48,959 nt of DNA from Chlamydiota bacterium. GTDB taxonomy: Bacteria > Chlamydiota > Chlamydiia > Chlamydiales > JAAZZY01. Positions 25,545 to 35,982 of the stretch are shown here, in pieces. Where the stretch lies: contig JAJACV010000029.1 in assembly GCA_022601335.1 (NCBI GenBank), positions 1 to 48,959 on the forward strand, read 5' to 3'. Every line of letters starts with the position of its first letter. Position 1 is the stretch's first letter. The notes beneath the pieces are model-generated. The model was given only the letters and a program-made list of their open reading frames with translations, did not search any database and was not told the DNA's origin. The translations under genes were made by a program, and so were the position numbers.

Positions 25545-26695
25545 GAATTTCCTTTATAAAAATATTTTGGTCTATAAATCGCCACTCCTTTTCCATCTCT
25601 AGCTGTGCATCGCTCGTACACTATTTGAACTGCAATGCCAACGATTCTTGAGAGACCAAATAAGACGGTGTAATACTCTGGAAAAGGAAAACCTCCCGCA
25701 GTTAAAAGCGCTCCTGAAATCGCATCTACATTGGGATAAGGATTTGAAACTTTTGGATTTTCTTTGAGAACCTTAGGCCCTGCTTCTCTCAAAAGCATCG
25801 CCATACGTATTAAAGGATGATCCGCATAAAGCTCTGATGCCATTTCATAAAAAATAGAAGCTCTCGGGTCTTCTACACGTAGAACGGCATGCCCAAAGCC
25901 ATAAATTAATTCCTTATTTTTTAATTTTTCCTTAAGTAGTTCCTCTACTTCAGAAACCGAAGCATTCTCCCCTAAATGCTCCAGCATAACTTTAGTAAAT
26001 TCTAAACAGTCTTGATTAGCTTTTCCATGCCTTGGACCTGCAAGAGCGCACATACTGGAAGCGAGTGAACCATACATATCTTCCAGACCTGATGCTACAG
26101 ATTTCCCTACGAAAGCAGAGAGGTTCCCTCCTCCGTGATCATAATGCAAAATATTGAACACTTTGAAAATATTAAGCAATTCATCTGGGTTAGCATTAGG
26201 TACAGCTAGCATCTGGTTAAAATTTTCCATATAGCCGAGTTCCGGCTTACTTTTATTTAACTCCCAGCCCGCATGGTGTGCAATCACAGTTGCGGCAATC
26301 AATGGGATTTTTGCGATAATATTTAAGCAGTCTTCTTTATAATCGCCAGTAGATTCCAACATCCCAGCTATGAGAATAGCTGAAGAAAAAAGTTTCATAG
26401 GGTGTCCTTCTTTCGGTAAACCCTGAATGCTTTTCATAACTTTATCGGAAAGGGAGGCTCTTTTCTGCAAATCTTGAGATAAGAGGGCCACTTCTTTGGA
26501 TTCTCCTTCTCGTCCATGAATAAGCATATATATGATCTCAACAGGATCTTTTTTTCCAAATTCACTAATAGAGTGACCTACGTAGGAGAGTCCTTTTTGA
26601 GCATCCACACTAGATGTCGTACAGTAACCTACTGGATATCCTCGTAAACCCGTTTCCAAGTGTTGTTTGGTAACTTCAAAGATTATTTCACTCAT
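25541..26695 (-). CDS. gltA: citrate synthase, mitochondrial-like type
   Basis: A 384-residue enzyme that condenses oxaloacetate and acetyl-CoA. Active-site segments are present: His in [14 protein letters not shown], His in [11 protein letters not shown], and the [14 protein letters not shown] segment with catalytic Asp. The pattern DHxGGNxSA, LAGPxHGxANQ and GHAVLR is that of mitochondrial and some bacterial citrate synthases rather than the E. coli GltA form (DHELNAST, GHRVYK). Chlamydiaceae lack this gene, so the organism has a more complete TCA cycle. Its ATG overlaps the mdh stop (ATGA), and its own stop overlaps the next gene's start. It is cytosolic. Confidence 0.93.
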   Translation of the reverse strand: MSEIIFEVTKQHLETGLRGYPVGYCTTSSVDAQKGLSYVGHSISEFGKKDPVEIIYMLIHGREGESKEVALLSQDLQKRASLSDKVMKSIQGLPKEGHPMKLFSSAILIAGMLESTGDYKEDCLNIIAKIPLIAATVIAHHAGWELNKSKPELGYMENFNQMLAVPNANPDELLNIFKVFNILHYDHGGGNLSAFVGKSVASGLEDMYGSLASSMCALAGPRHGKANQDCLEFTKVMLEHLGENASVSEVEELLKEKLKNKELIYGFGHAVLRVEDPRASIFYEMASELYADHPLIRMAMLLREAGPKVLKENPKVSNPYPNVDAISGALLTAGGFPFPEYYTVLFGLSRIVGIAVQIVYERCTARDGKGVAIYRPKYFYKGNS

Positions 26696-27693
26696 TTCCC
26701 CTCCTTCAAAATAGACTTCATTACTTCTCTTTCCTCTTTCAGTTCTTTTTCTGTTATTTTAAGTTTCTCTTTTAAAAATGAATCCAGTTTCAATCCTTTT
26801 GCAAACTCCCATTTACCTTTTCCGAGACTTATACAAGGAAAAGAAAAAATCAAGCCGTCTTCTATTCCATAGGGATTCCCATCACTTAACACGCAGTCAG
26901 AGTATCGAGACCCCTCTTGAGTTGGATACCAAATGGAGCGAACGGCATCAAGCGCAGCACTTGCAGCAGAAGCTGCAGATGATTTTCCTCTTGCTTGAAT
27001 AATTTGAGCTCCTCTTTGCTGAAGATGTTCAAAGAAGTCATTTTGAAGCCAAGAGTTATCCGTAATGACCTCTTGAATTACTTTTTTTAAAACTTGCGTA
27101 TTGAGAATATCCGGGACCTGAGTTGCCGAGTGATTTCCCCAAATAATCAAATTTTTGACATCATTAATATCGACCTTAGCATATTTTGCTATTTGATAGC
27201 GTCCTCTATTTTCATCCAAACGTGTCATAGCATGAAAATTTTTGGCAGGCAAATCAGGAGCACATTTCATCGCTGTCCAACAATTCGTATTGCATGGATT
27301 TCCAACAACGAGTACTTGCACATCTCGAGATGCCACCTCATTGAGGGCTTTTCCCTGTTGCACAAAAATTCGACCATTTTCGAGAAGCAAGTCCTTTCTT
27401 TCCATTCCTTTTGATCTAGGTTTTGCTCCCACAAGGATAGCGATATCTACATCTTTAAAAATTTTATAGGGATCTGATCCATAGACAATTTCCTTTAGAG
27501 GAGCAAATGCGCAGTCATGGAGTTCCATCGCAACGCCTTCAACAAACGATTCCCCTTGAGGTGTTTCCAAAATATGCAGTGCAATCGGTTGATCCTTCCC
27601 AAACAGCTCTCCACTTGCTATTCGAAAGAGTAAATTATACGCTATATTTCCAGCGCCACCTGTAACGGCAATACGGATCATTTTTTGAGTCAT
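26692..27693 (-). CDS. mdh: malate dehydrogenase
   Basis: A 333-residue NAD-dependent enzyme interconverting malate and oxaloacetate. It has the NAD-binding [27 protein letters not shown], substrate-site ARG in the TRLDENRGR region, and the catalytic His in [12 protein letters not shown]. It belongs to the long MDH form shared by chlamydiae and cytosolic eukaryotic enzymes. The first ATG at 27693 is favoured because AAGGAAT lies nine bases upstream. It is the first gene of the mdh-gltA-membrane protein operon: it makes the oxaloacetate used by the next enzyme. Confidence 0.96.
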   Translation of the reverse strand: MTQKMIRIAVTGGAGNIAYNLLFRIASGELFGKDQPIALHILETPQGESFVEGVAMELHDCAFAPLKEIVYGSDPYKIFKDVDIAILVGAKPRSKGMERKDLLLENGRIFVQQGKALNEVASRDVQVLVVGNPCNTNCWTAMKCAPDLPAKNFHAMTRLDENRGRYQIAKYAKVDINDVKNLIIWGNHSATQVPDILNTQVLKKVIQEVITDNSWLQNDFFEHLQQRGAQIIQARGKSSAASAASAALDAVRSIWYPTQEGSRYSDCVLSDGNPYGIEDGLIFSFPCISLGKGKWEFAKGLKLDSFLKEKLKITEKELKEEREVMKSILKEGK

Positions 27694-27783
27694 ACTAACA
27701 ATTCCTTGGGGTAAAGGGATTAAAATAGGGATTTTAAATTTAACGAAAAGAAGGATATAAGTGCAAGCCGTCTCTTAAAAGAA

Positions 27784-28674
27784 TTAACGGCTGGTGAAAA
27801 TATTTCTAACGGAATTCAAAAACCATGAAAATATATGAATGGGTTTATCTCTAAAGAACCAAAGTAACCCTTGAAAAACTCCATAGTGTTTATTTATTAG
27901 TAAAAAGCGATCAAAAAGCATTAAAATATTAAAATAATTTCGGGTATCCAAGCTCACGTTACTTGTTGCCCAAAAAGTCGTAGCTACGGTGATGTCTTTG
28001 TTCTTTTGGTATCTACATAATAAATCAAAAATAGCTTTTGAAAACGAGTATTTATGATTGAGATAACCCTGTTTTTTTAAAGACGCCACTTTAAACCACA
28101 TGCAATAAGGTGAAGTAGGCAAAAAACCGCGTTTCAAAAAAGTATCTGTAAAGGGATAAACTGTAAAAGAAGACGGAATAGAAATCAGTGAATTTGAAAA
28201 AGCATGCTTATACCTTTTAAACCCCTCTCCCGTGTGATTATTTGCAGCATATACAAAATCAGGACAATTATTTTCATATGCTGTTCTTGCAATCTGGCAA
28301 AGACTATATGGATTTAAATAGATACAGCCTGGCAAAAGAAAACACACATAAGGGGCTGTCGATAAAGAGGCTCCTTTATTAACCATTAGAGTCAAATCAA
28401 AATCTGTCACAAAATAAAGACGAGCAATTTTTTCTTTATAACTTTTTAATAAGGGATAGGTTGAGTCTTTGGACCCCGCATCGATGACTATTATTTCCAA
28501 ATCTACGTTTTTTTGTGCCAATAAACTCTCTAAAGTCGTTTTTAGAACATGAGATTGGTTAAAACAAGGCACCACAACAGAAATTTTAGGCATTCCCTCA
28601 ATGCGATTTTTCTTGTAGTGGATACTGACTCGCTGCCAAGTAATATCACTTGTGTACTCTATGGGCTCTTCCAT
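27784..28674 (-). CDS. family 2 glycosyltransferase with altered DxD site
   Basis: A 296-residue GT-A protein. The start of the fold is standard: ISVVVPCFNQ (about 31-40), TLESLLAQ, and EIIVIDAGSKDSTYPLL, with the nucleotide-binding Asp residues. Where most GT2 enzymes have the metal-binding Asp pair (DxD), this one has FLLPGCIYLNPYSL with no acidic residue, and the following VYAANNHTGEGFKRY also lacks a DxD. It may use another ligand, or be catalytically inactive. A basic C-terminus ends in RNIFTSR. The gene lies upstream of mdh but with a 90-base gap, and is divergent from glyQS. Acceptor and sugar are unknown. Confidence 0.8.
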   Translation of the reverse strand: MEEPIEYTSDITWQRVSIHYKKNRIEGMPKISVVVPCFNQSHVLKTTLESLLAQKNVDLEIIVIDAGSKDSTYPLLKSYKEKIARLYFVTDFDLTLMVNKGASLSTAPYVCFLLPGCIYLNPYSLCQIARTAYENNCPDFVYAANNHTGEGFKRYKHAFSNSLISIPSSFTVYPFTDTFLKRGFLPTSPYCMWFKVASLKKQGYLNHKYSFSKAIFDLLCRYQKNKDITVATTFWATSNVSLDTRNYFNILMLFDRFLLINKHYGVFQGLLWFFRDKPIHIFSWFLNSVRNIFTSR

Positions 28675-28758
28675 TTTGTTTTACCTCTCTCATCTGTACA
28701 TAGAGGATCCCTAAAAAAATAAAAATATCTTTTTACTGAAGATTGATAAACTTAACGA

Positions 28759-28787
28759 TTGAGTATAAAAAACTTCCTGACTAAAAT
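28759..28787 (+). promoter_or_regulatory. candidate promoter of glyQS
   Basis: TTGAGT (28759-28764), 17 bases, TAAAAT (28782-28787). The predicted start falls at about 28794, the A of the glyQS ATG. A TATAAA-like box at 28764-28769 is an alternative that would allow a leader of about 18 bases. Confidence 0.35.
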
Positions 28788-28793
28788 AATGCC

Positions 28794-31700
28794 ATGATAT
28801 TCTTCCAAGACCTTATTAAAAAACTTTCAGACTATTGGGCTTCAAAAGGTTGCGCAGTTCAGTTCGGGTATGATTTAGAAATGGGAGCGGGTACATTTAA
28901 CCCTGCCACCTTTCTTAGATCCTTAGGACCTGAGCCATACAAGGCAGCTTACGTTGAACCGAGTCGAAGACCTACGGATGGCAGGTATGGCGCTAACCCC
29001 AACCGCCTTCAGCATTATTTTCAATTTCAAGTAGTTATGAAGCCCGCACCTTTGGATATTCAGCAACTCTACCTCGGCTCTTTAAAGGCTTTAGGCCTGT
29101 CTAATAAAGATCATGACATTCGTTTTATCCATGATGACTGGAAGTCTCCTACACTAGGCGCTTGGGGTATGGGCTGGGAAATTCAAGTTGACGGAATGGA
29201 GGTTTCACAATTTACTTACTTTCAAAACATGGGAGGAATTTCACTTAAAACAATCACGGGTGAAATTACCTATGGATTAGAAAGAATCGCGATGTATCTA
29301 CAGAATATAGATAATGTCTATGATTTGCAGTGGAATAAAGAATTGACCTACGGGGATATTTATCATCAAAATGAAGTCCAATGGAGCACTTATAATTTTG
29401 AAGAAGCAAGTGTGGACCTTTGGAAAACCCACTTTGAAAATTTTGAAAGCGAATGCTCTAATTTAATAGAAAAAAAACTACCTCTTCCAGCCTATGATTT
29501 CGCGATGAAGGCTTCACATGCCTTTAATATCCTAGATGCAAGAGGCGTGATTTCTGTCACAGATAGAGTAGGGTATATCAACAGAATCCGAAATCTTTCA
29601 TGTAAAATAGCTCATATTTATTTAGCTCACCGTGAAGCTCAAAGCTTTCCCCTGCTAAAAGCGTTTCCGAAAAAAAAGCTCTTAAAAGGAGCCTCTAGTT
29701 TCAAAGAATTTGACATACATAAAAAAAGCGACTTTCTTTTAGAAATTCGCACAGAAGAACTACCTCCCTCTTTTGCTGAAAAGGGAATGAAACATTTAAA
29801 AAAAGATTTAGAGACTCTTTTAAAACAGCACAATCTACCCTACAATACTCTTAAAACGTATAGCACTCCAAGAAGACTTGTCGCTTATGTTGAAGACTTA
29901 TCAGGGGGAATCCCTGCTAAACAAATTCTTAAAAGGGGCCCTCCTGTCAATAAAGCCTTTTGTGAAAAAGGACAACTTACATCTCTTGGTATGGGCTTTT
30001 TTAAATCACTTGATAAGCCAGTTAAATCACTGCAATCTATCCGTAACAGAGAAATTGCTGGATTAGAGATCCAAGAAAAAGGCGGTGCAGAATACTTATT
30101 TGTAAAAGAAGTTCACCCAGAAATTAGCATTCTAGAGCTGCTATCTAAAGAGTTACCTGCTCTTATTTTAAGCTTAGACTTTCCTCAAAAAATGCTTTGG
30201 TCTGACTTAGAGGTGCCTTTTCCAAGACCCATTCATAGCATTTCGGCTCTTTTTGGCTCTCATGTTATTTCTTTTGAAGTTGCTGGAATTGAGTCTTCAA
30301 ACAAAACGCTTGGGCACCCGAATCTCAGTTCTGAGACTTTGATCATTAAGAAAGCTGATAATTATCTCACACTGATGAAAAAAGCTTGTGTTATTATCGA
30401 TCCAGATACAAGGCGCTCGCTTATTTTAGAGCAGCTAAAAAAACTGGAATCTCAATGCGAGGGACGCGCCTTAGAAGTCAACTCTCTTGTTAATGAAATG
30501 ATTCATTTAACAGAATACCCCCATCTTATTTTAGGTTCTTTTGACGAAAAGTATTTGAAAGCTCCTAAAGAACTTTTAGCACTTGTCATGGTGCATCATC
30601 AGAAATACTTTCCTGTTGAGGATAGTAGTCACAGACTACTCCCCAACTTTATTGTTTGTGTTGATAATAAACCCACAAAACTTATGAAGATAGGTCATGA
30701 AAGAGCTATTACCCCTCGTTTAGCAGATGGACTTTTTGTGTATCAAAAAGATCTAGACCTAGGCTTAAGTAAGATGGTTGAAAAATTACAAAAGATGACT
30801 TTCCAAAAAGAGCTCGGTAATTTATCGTTGAAAGCGAGCCGCATTTTACGCCACGCAACGGCTTTAAATCCTTACCTTCAAAGTAGTACAAATTCTCAGT
30901 TATTAGAGAAGGCTGCCACTTTTTTAAAAGCAGACCTGGCCTCCCACTTGGTCTTTGAGTTTCCCGAGCTTCAGGGTGTGATTGGCAGTCATTACGCTGA
31001 AGTTGAACAATACCCATTAGAAGTCTCTCAAGCCATACAAGAACATTGGCTCCCTCGCTTTGAAGAAGATAAACTACCTCAGAGTCAGCTCGGCTTACTT
31101 TTTGCCTTAGCAGATCGTTTAGATAATTTACTCGCTTGTTTTCTGACGGGACAAATCCCCTCATCTTCATCAGACCCTTTTGCTTTAAGAAGACAAGCCT
31201 TTGGAGTGATACGCATCTTAATTGAGCATAAAGTTCACCTCCCTCTTCATGATATTTTACAAGTTTGCGCCTCCCACTTTAATCATTCTGGCTCCCAAGA
31301 AGCACTCACCTCTTTGAGAAACTTTTTTGATTCAAGACTAAAAACAGTTTTAACTCAATACACTTTGAAAGCCGATGAAGTTCAAGCTGTTTTAGGTCAA
31401 AGTCACTTTGATATTTACGATCTTTTTTTAAGAGCTCAAGCACTTCATAATTTTAAAAAAGACCCGCAATTTCAACCCTTTATAGAAGTATTCAAACGTG
31501 CCAAAGGACAGCTCAATACAGGGATTGCTGTCCCAGTGAATCCAACATACTTCCAAGAGCCCATAGAAGAGGATCTATACGATTACTTGCTGCGCATAGA
31601 ACCGGAATTTCTAGAGAGCATTGAAGCGCATCAATATGAAGCTTCTTTTCTTCTTTTATCAAGTCTTCAGCCTTACTTAGCAAAACTATTTGATCAAGTT

Positions 31701-31808
31701 AAAATATTGACAGATGACGAAAAAGTGCGAATGAATAGGCTCGCTTTGTTAAAACTAGTACTCAGCTTATTTGCCCACCTTCTGGACTTCAGCCAAGTAC
31801 ACTCTTAG
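28794..31808 (+). CDS. glyQS: glycyl-tRNA synthetase, fused alpha and beta chains
   Basis: A 1004-residue enzyme that charges tRNA-Gly. Residues ~1-290 are the alpha chain (class II catalytic core, with [33 protein letters not shown] and [13 protein letters not shown]). After a linker the beta chain starts near 312 with [20 protein letters not shown] and runs through its tRNA-binding and C-terminal anticodon-binding regions. In most bacteria these are two separate subunits (alpha2beta2); the single-chain form is characteristic of chlamydiae and a few others. No Shine-Dalgarno precedes the ATG. The gene converges on the DCC/dnaG operon with a three-base gap. Confidence 0.97.
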   Translation: MIFFQDLIKKLSDYWASKGCAVQFGYDLEMGAGTFNPATFLRSLGPEPYKAAYVEPSRRPTDGRYGANPNRLQHYFQFQVVMKPAPLDIQQLYLGSLKALGLSNKDHDIRFIHDDWKSPTLGAWGMGWEIQVDGMEVSQFTYFQNMGGISLKTITGEITYGLERIAMYLQNIDNVYDLQWNKELTYGDIYHQNEVQWSTYNFEEASVDLWKTHFENFESECSNLIEKKLPLPAYDFAMKASHAFNILDARGVISVTDRVGYINRIRNLSCKIAHIYLAHREAQSFPLLKAFPKKKLLKGASSFKEFDIHKKSDFLLEIRTEELPPSFAEKGMKHLKKDLETLLKQHNLPYNTLKTYSTPRRLVAYVEDLSGGIPAKQILKRGPPVNKAFCEKGQLTSLGMGFFKSLDKPVKSLQSIRNREIAGLEIQEKGGAEYLFVKEVHPEISILELLSKELPALILSLDFPQKMLWSDLEVPFPRPIHSISALFGSHVISFEVAGIESSNKTLGHPNLSSETLIIKKADNYLTLMKKACVIIDPDTRRSLILEQLKKLESQCEGRALEVNSLVNEMIHLTEYPHLILGSFDEKYLKAPKELLALVMVHHQKYFPVEDSSHRLLPNFIVCVDNKPTKLMKIGHERAITPRLADGLFVYQKDLDLGLSKMVEKLQKMTFQKELGNLSLKASRILRHATALNPYLQSSTNSQLLEKAATFLKADLASHLVFEFPELQGVIGSHYAEVEQYPLEVSQAIQEHWLPRFEEDKLPQSQLGLLFALADRLDNLLACFLTGQIPSSSSDPFALRRQAFGVIRILIEHKVHLPLHDILQVCASHFNHSGSQEALTSLRNFFDSRLKTVLTQYTLKADEVQAVLGQSHFDIYDLFLRAQALHNFKKDPQFQPFIEVFKRAKGQLNTGIAVPVNPTYFQEPIEEDLYDYLLRIEPEFLESIEAHQYEASFLLLSSLQPYLAKLFDQVKILTDDEKVRMNRLALLKLVLSLFAHLLDFSQVHS

Positions 31809-31811
31809 TGA

Positions 31812-32213
31812 TTAAGAAATAAAACGAGAATCCCTTTTGATTTCAGGATTTTTAATAGAGCAGACTTTGCAAATTTTATGACGCCTTTTTGCAATCAGTT
31901 GATAAGACCAATCGAACATCCAAGAAGGCAGAAAGCATTTAAAACCAAACAATTTCCAAAAACCTCCCAGACACCACAATATTCTAAATACAGCTTTTGA
32001 CTGATAGTAGATGCGTTGCTTTTGAGTTTGAAAGTGTTCAATAAAAATGACACTTTCCGCCTCTGCAGTATGAATCATATTACATAAAGATCTCGCGGTT
32101 TTTCCTTCAAGAGAAGCAAATAGAAAGCGTCTTTTTTTATCTTTTTTTAGAACGAACTGAATGGCTACACCGCAGAGAGAACAATGCTTATCATAAAGAA
32201 TTAAGTGAGACAT
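31812..32213 (-). CDS. DCC-family (DUF393) thiol-disulfide protein
   Basis: A 133-residue protein opening with LILYDKHCSLCGVAI: the Asp and the C-x2-C pair are the DCC motif of this family, thought to be thioredoxin-like redox proteins. The middle VIFIEHFQTQKQRIYYQSKAV and a C-terminal CKVC complete the pattern. Function is not established for the family. Its ATG immediately follows the dnaG stop codon, so it is cotranslated as the last gene of the yicC-to-dnaG operon. A small gene sits between glyQS and dnaG in Chlamydia too, as I recall. Confidence 0.8.
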   Translation of the reverse strand: MSHLILYDKHCSLCGVAIQFVLKKDKKRRFLFASLEGKTARSLCNMIHTAEAESVIFIEHFQTQKQRIYYQSKAVFRILWCLGGFWKLFGFKCFLPSWMFDWSYQLIAKRRHKICKVCSIKNPEIKRDSRFIS

Positions 32214-33974
32214 CTATAACTGTGCCTTGGGTCTATTTTTTTGAATCTCATCAAACTTTTTAGCAAACTCCATAGCCTCATGATCAGAAAGCGTGCCAGA
32301 TTGTATTTTAATTTTTACACTTTCTCTTTGGCGCATCCAATCTCTATCGAGCAGTCTTTGGATGGCTACCAAAAATAACTCTTCAAACTTCTCTTTGTGA
32401 ATTTTTCTTTCTAAAAGTTTTGATAATAATGTTTGTGTTTTCTCGTCTGATAAATCGATCATTAGAGAAAGAGTATCTACAGGTTTTTCTTGAGTAAGCG
32501 TCTTTATAAGAAGTTGATAGATTTTCAGGCAACTTGGATCTTGGAAATGTTCTTCTTTTACATTTTTCTCAGCAACTTTCAAAGCTTTTTTGGACTCTAA
32601 GTCACTCTGAAGAAGCCAGGTTAATAAATCCGCTTCTAGATATTGTTCCGAGGAGACTAAAGAGCCTTTTTGAGACGGATTCGGAGAATAGATGTGAGGA
32701 GTTGTAATACCCTCTATTCCGAGGGTAGACTCTGGAATACTTGCTAGGTGCGCTAACTTTTTTAAACTCTCATGAACTAGAACGGGATGTTCCCATTTTT
32801 TAACCTCATTAGCTATCTTCTCTACAATTCTTGACTTAGTAGCTGGGTCTGATAAATCTGTTCGCTTTGAAGAAACATCTAATAAAAAGGAGAGATAGTC
32901 TTTTCTCGTTTCTAAAAGCTCTCTAAAAACGGACACTCCTTTCTCTCGAATGATACTATCTGGGTCAGAGTTTTCAGGAAGTAGTACAATAGAGGTGGAT
33001 ATTCCTTTTTTCTGAAGTAAGTTTCCTGTTTTAATCGCAGCATTAAGCCCTGCTTGATCTGAGTCAAAGGCAAGATAGGCAGATTCGATGCCCAGTTGAA
33101 CTAATTTTTCTGCATGAGTCTCCGTAAGAGCTGTACCGAGAGGAGCCACCGTTGCATTCAATCCCGCAGAAATTAATCGAAGAGCATCGATTTGCCCTTC
33201 TACAATGAGTACCTTTTTTCCCTTAGCAAGCCGTATTCTAGAATAATTGAGACCGAATAAAACATACGATTTTTTAAAGAGATATGTCTCTTTTGAGTTA
33301 ATGTATTTACCGCCTCGAGTCCCTTCTTTGTACAATCTACCCGAAAAAGCAATCACAGAACCTCTAGGATCTCTAATAGGAAAGAGGATCCGATCAAAGA
33401 AAAAAGCAGCACCACTCTCATGTATGAGCCCCACCTCTTCAAGTTCCTTGCGAGTCACTTTCTGATCGAGCATTGCCCCTAGAAAAATAGATCCATTTTT
33501 AGGAGCCAGACCTATTTCATACGTTTTAAGAAATTTTTCATCTAAATGACGTTTACTTAAATAATCAAGGGCTTCTCTGCCCTCTTGCGATTCAAATAGA
33601 TGCTTCTGAAAATAGCGATTGGCTCGAGCGAGCACATCGAGCAACCTAGACTTATCATACCCCACCTCTTTTGCCGATTCATATTCAAGGGGAACCTGAT
33701 ATCGCTCTGCTAGAGATTCAACGGCTTCTGTAAAATTCAAACGTTGATGATGCATTAAAAATGCAATGGCATCCCCATGCGCTTGACATCCAAAGCAGTG
33801 ATAATGATTAGATCCTGGTTGAACAATAAAAGAGGGACTTTTTTCATCATGAAAGGGACAAAGCGCTCGATGGTAAGCTCCGCTTCTCTTGAGTTCTAAA
33901 TAACTCGATAATAGGTCTATTAGGTCGACCTTTTGTTTGAGTGTTTCCAAACATGCTTGAGTTAAAATAGCCAC
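32214..33974 (-). CDS. dnaG: DNA primase
   Basis: A 586-residue primase that makes RNA primers at the replication fork. The N-terminal zinc ribbon has C39, H42, C60 and C63 (CPFH...CFGC). The RNA polymerase domain follows, with Toprim residues in VEGQIDAL (Glu) and LAFDSDQAG (DxD). The C-terminal ~150 residues correspond to the helicase-binding domain. Length and order fit bacterial DnaG. It sits between metG (one-base gap) and the DCC gene (stop and start abut), in an operon that links translation and replication genes. Confidence 0.97.
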   Translation of the reverse strand: MAILTQACLETLKQKVDLIDLLSSYLELKRSGAYHRALCPFHDEKSPSFIVQPGSNHYHCFGCQAHGDAIAFLMHHQRLNFTEAVESLAERYQVPLEYESAKEVGYDKSRLLDVLARANRYFQKHLFESQEGREALDYLSKRHLDEKFLKTYEIGLAPKNGSIFLGAMLDQKVTRKELEEVGLIHESGAAFFFDRILFPIRDPRGSVIAFSGRLYKEGTRGGKYINSKETYLFKKSYVLFGLNYSRIRLAKGKKVLIVEGQIDALRLISAGLNATVAPLGTALTETHAEKLVQLGIESAYLAFDSDQAGLNAAIKTGNLLQKKGISTSIVLLPENSDPDSIIREKGVSVFRELLETRKDYLSFLLDVSSKRTDLSDPATKSRIVEKIANEVKKWEHPVLVHESLKKLAHLASIPESTLGIEGITTPHIYSPNPSQKGSLVSSEQYLEADLLTWLLQSDLESKKALKVAEKNVKEEHFQDPSCLKIYQLLIKTLTQEKPVDTLSLMIDLSDEKTQTLLSKLLERKIHKEKFEELFLVAIQRLLDRDWMRQRESVKIKIQSGTLSDHEAMEFAKKFDEIQKNRPKAQL

Positions 33975-33975
33975 A

Positions 33976-35982
33976 TTAAGATACCTTACTACCAGCAGGA
34001 AGATGGTTTAAAGACGGCATTTCCAAAAGATTTTCATGAGAGCCTGCTAAAATCATTCCGTGACTCTCCACTCCCATTATTTTGGCAGGTTTTAGATTTG
34101 AAACGAGAATTACTTTTTTTCCAACGAGCTCTTCTGGTTGATAGTGTTTTTTAATCCCAGAAACAACTGTGCGCTTTTCATCTCCAATATCGACTAAAAG
34201 CTTTAAAAGTTTATTGCTCTTAGGAATATCCTCTGCCTGAATCACTTCGCCCACTCTCAGGTCCACATCCATAAAATTTTGAATATCAATCATTTTTTTT
34301 TGGGGTTCTTTTGTTTTTTTTGCGTGTAAGCTTTTAAGTTCTTTCTCAATTTGCTCATTTTCAATCTTCTGAAAAAGAATCTCCGGTTTTAAAAGGGGTT
34401 GCCCCTCTTGTAAAGGCCGCTCAAGTCTCTTGGAGTAATTTATATCGCATAGTTTATCTTTGAAGCCTAGTAAATGCCATATTTTTTCAGAGGTTTCAGG
34501 AATAATAGGATAGGCTGCAATGGCTAAGACTTTAATACCTTCCAAACAATGTGCAAGAATAGCTTTGGTACGCTTGAGATCAGTCTTCAATGTTTTCCAA
34601 GGTTGCATCTCATCAAAATAGATATTTCCGAGAGTTGCTAATTCCATAATCTGTGCTGAGGCTCGTCTGAGGTGAAAGTTTTCAAAAGATAACACTATTT
34701 GCTCGCTACATCCTTTGATATCTTCTAGGTATTGATGATCTTTTGAATGGCTTGAAATAAGCTTAGGAATAACTCCTTGACAACGCTCGTGTAAAAAAAC
34801 TAAAACTCGATTAATATAGTTGCCAAATTTGCCTACTAAGTCAGCATTATTTTTACTCTGAAAATCTTTCCATGAAAATTCAGAATCTCCACTTTCAGGT
34901 GCATTAGCAGCCAAAGCGTAACGAATGGAATCTGTTTGATACTTTTTGAAAAATTCGACAAGGTCAATTGTCCAACCATCTGATTTACTAAACTTTTTTC
35001 CCTCGTAGTGAAAAAAAGAATTTGCCGGCAACTCATCGACTTTTTTATAAAGTGTGTTTTGTCCCATTTCCATAGCGGGAAAAAAAACAGCGTGAAAAGG
35101 GATATTGTCTTTACCAATAAACTGAACATAATGGGTCTTGGGATCGAGCCAATAATCTTTCCAAGCATCTCTCTTCCCAATCTTTTCAGCCCATTCTTTA
35201 GCCGCTGAGATATAGCCAATGGGAGCATCAAACCAAACATAGAAAACTTTACCTTCTTCCCCAGGCAACGGAATCCCCCAGGTTAAATCACGGGTGATAG
35301 ATCTCGGCCTTGCCTCTTCTATATATTGAAGAGCCATGTTAAGAACTTGAGGTTTCCAATCTTTTTTCTCAATCCACTCTTTGAGCTTACCCTTTAATTT
35401 ATCTAGTAGAAAGAAGCTGTGCTCTGTTTCTTTTAGAGCAAGAGGAGCTTTGGTAAGCTTAGACACAGGATTGAGCAAATCTGAGGTTTCGAAAGAAGCT
35501 CCGCATTTTGGACACTCATCACCTCTTGCTTCTTGAAATTGACATTTAGGGCAGGTGCCTTGCACATAACGATCAGCTAAAAACTTCTGATCTATCTCCG
35601 AAAAAAGCTGCCATGTGACTTTCTTTTCAATGTATCCGTTTTCTTTTAAGTCATGATAAAACTGCAAAACGGTCTCATCATGTCCTTTCCAGGTCGTCCT
35701 AGAATAGTGATCAAAAGAAAAGTTAAATAAACTAAATGTTTTGATAGCTTGAGCATGAAAATCGTCTACATGTTCTTTAGGTAAGCGCTTCGCTTTCTCA
35801 GCACCGAGCGTAATAGCAGCTCCGTATTCATCAGAACCTGATATAAATAAGACCTCATGACCTTGAAAACGCATAAACCTGGCATAACACTCAGCTGGCA
35901 GGTAAGCTCCTGCTAAGTGTCCAAAGTGCAAAGATCCGTTTGCATAAAGCAGCGCTGATGTGATGAGGATTTTTTTGGTCAT
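33976..35982 (-). CDS. metG: methionyl-tRNA synthetase with C-terminal tRNA-binding domain
   Basis: A 668-residue class I synthetase. The signature HFGH (18-21, in SLHFGHLAG) and the KFSKSDG loop (KMSKS equivalent) bracket the Rossmann core; a zinc knuckle CPKC...CPKC lies near 144-160. After the helical anticodon domain, a Lys/Glu linker leads to an EMAPII/Trbp111-like domain (about 565-668: MDVDLRVGEV, VVSGIKKHY, GMILAG). Chlamydiaceae MetG is shorter and, as I recall, lacks this last domain. The start overlaps the rpoZ stop by four bases. Confidence 0.97.
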   Translation of the reverse strand: MTKKILITSALLYANGSLHFGHLAGAYLPAECYARFMRFQGHEVLFISGSDEYGAAITLGAEKAKRLPKEHVDDFHAQAIKTFSLFNFSFDHYSRTTWKGHDETVLQFYHDLKENGYIEKKVTWQLFSEIDQKFLADRYVQGTCPKCQFQEARGDECPKCGASFETSDLLNPVSKLTKAPLALKETEHSFFLLDKLKGKLKEWIEKKDWKPQVLNMALQYIEEARPRSITRDLTWGIPLPGEEGKVFYVWFDAPIGYISAAKEWAEKIGKRDAWKDYWLDPKTHYVQFIGKDNIPFHAVFFPAMEMGQNTLYKKVDELPANSFFHYEGKKFSKSDGWTIDLVEFFKKYQTDSIRYALAANAPESGDSEFSWKDFQSKNNADLVGKFGNYINRVLVFLHERCQGVIPKLISSHSKDHQYLEDIKGCSEQIVLSFENFHLRRASAQIMELATLGNIYFDEMQPWKTLKTDLKRTKAILAHCLEGIKVLAIAAYPIIPETSEKIWHLLGFKDKLCDINYSKRLERPLQEGQPLLKPEILFQKIENEQIEKELKSLHAKKTKEPQKKMIDIQNFMDVDLRVGEVIQAEDIPKSNKLLKLLVDIGDEKRTVVSGIKKHYQPEELVGKKVILVSNLKPAKIMGVESHGMILAGSHENLLEMPSLNHLPAGSKVS

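Noticed and set aside
27768..27797. AGCCGT/ACGGCT hairpin at the end of the glycosyltransferase gene as a terminator
   Set aside because: The stem has six pairs, a long loop and no T-run after it on either strand.
30709..31170. A 153-codon open frame antisense within glyQS
   Set aside because: It lies wholly inside the conserved beta-chain coding region, has no ribosome site and no recognisable protein features.
34836..35240. A 134-codon open frame on the same strand as metG in another phase
   Set aside because: It is nested in conserved metG codons; its residues show no family pattern.
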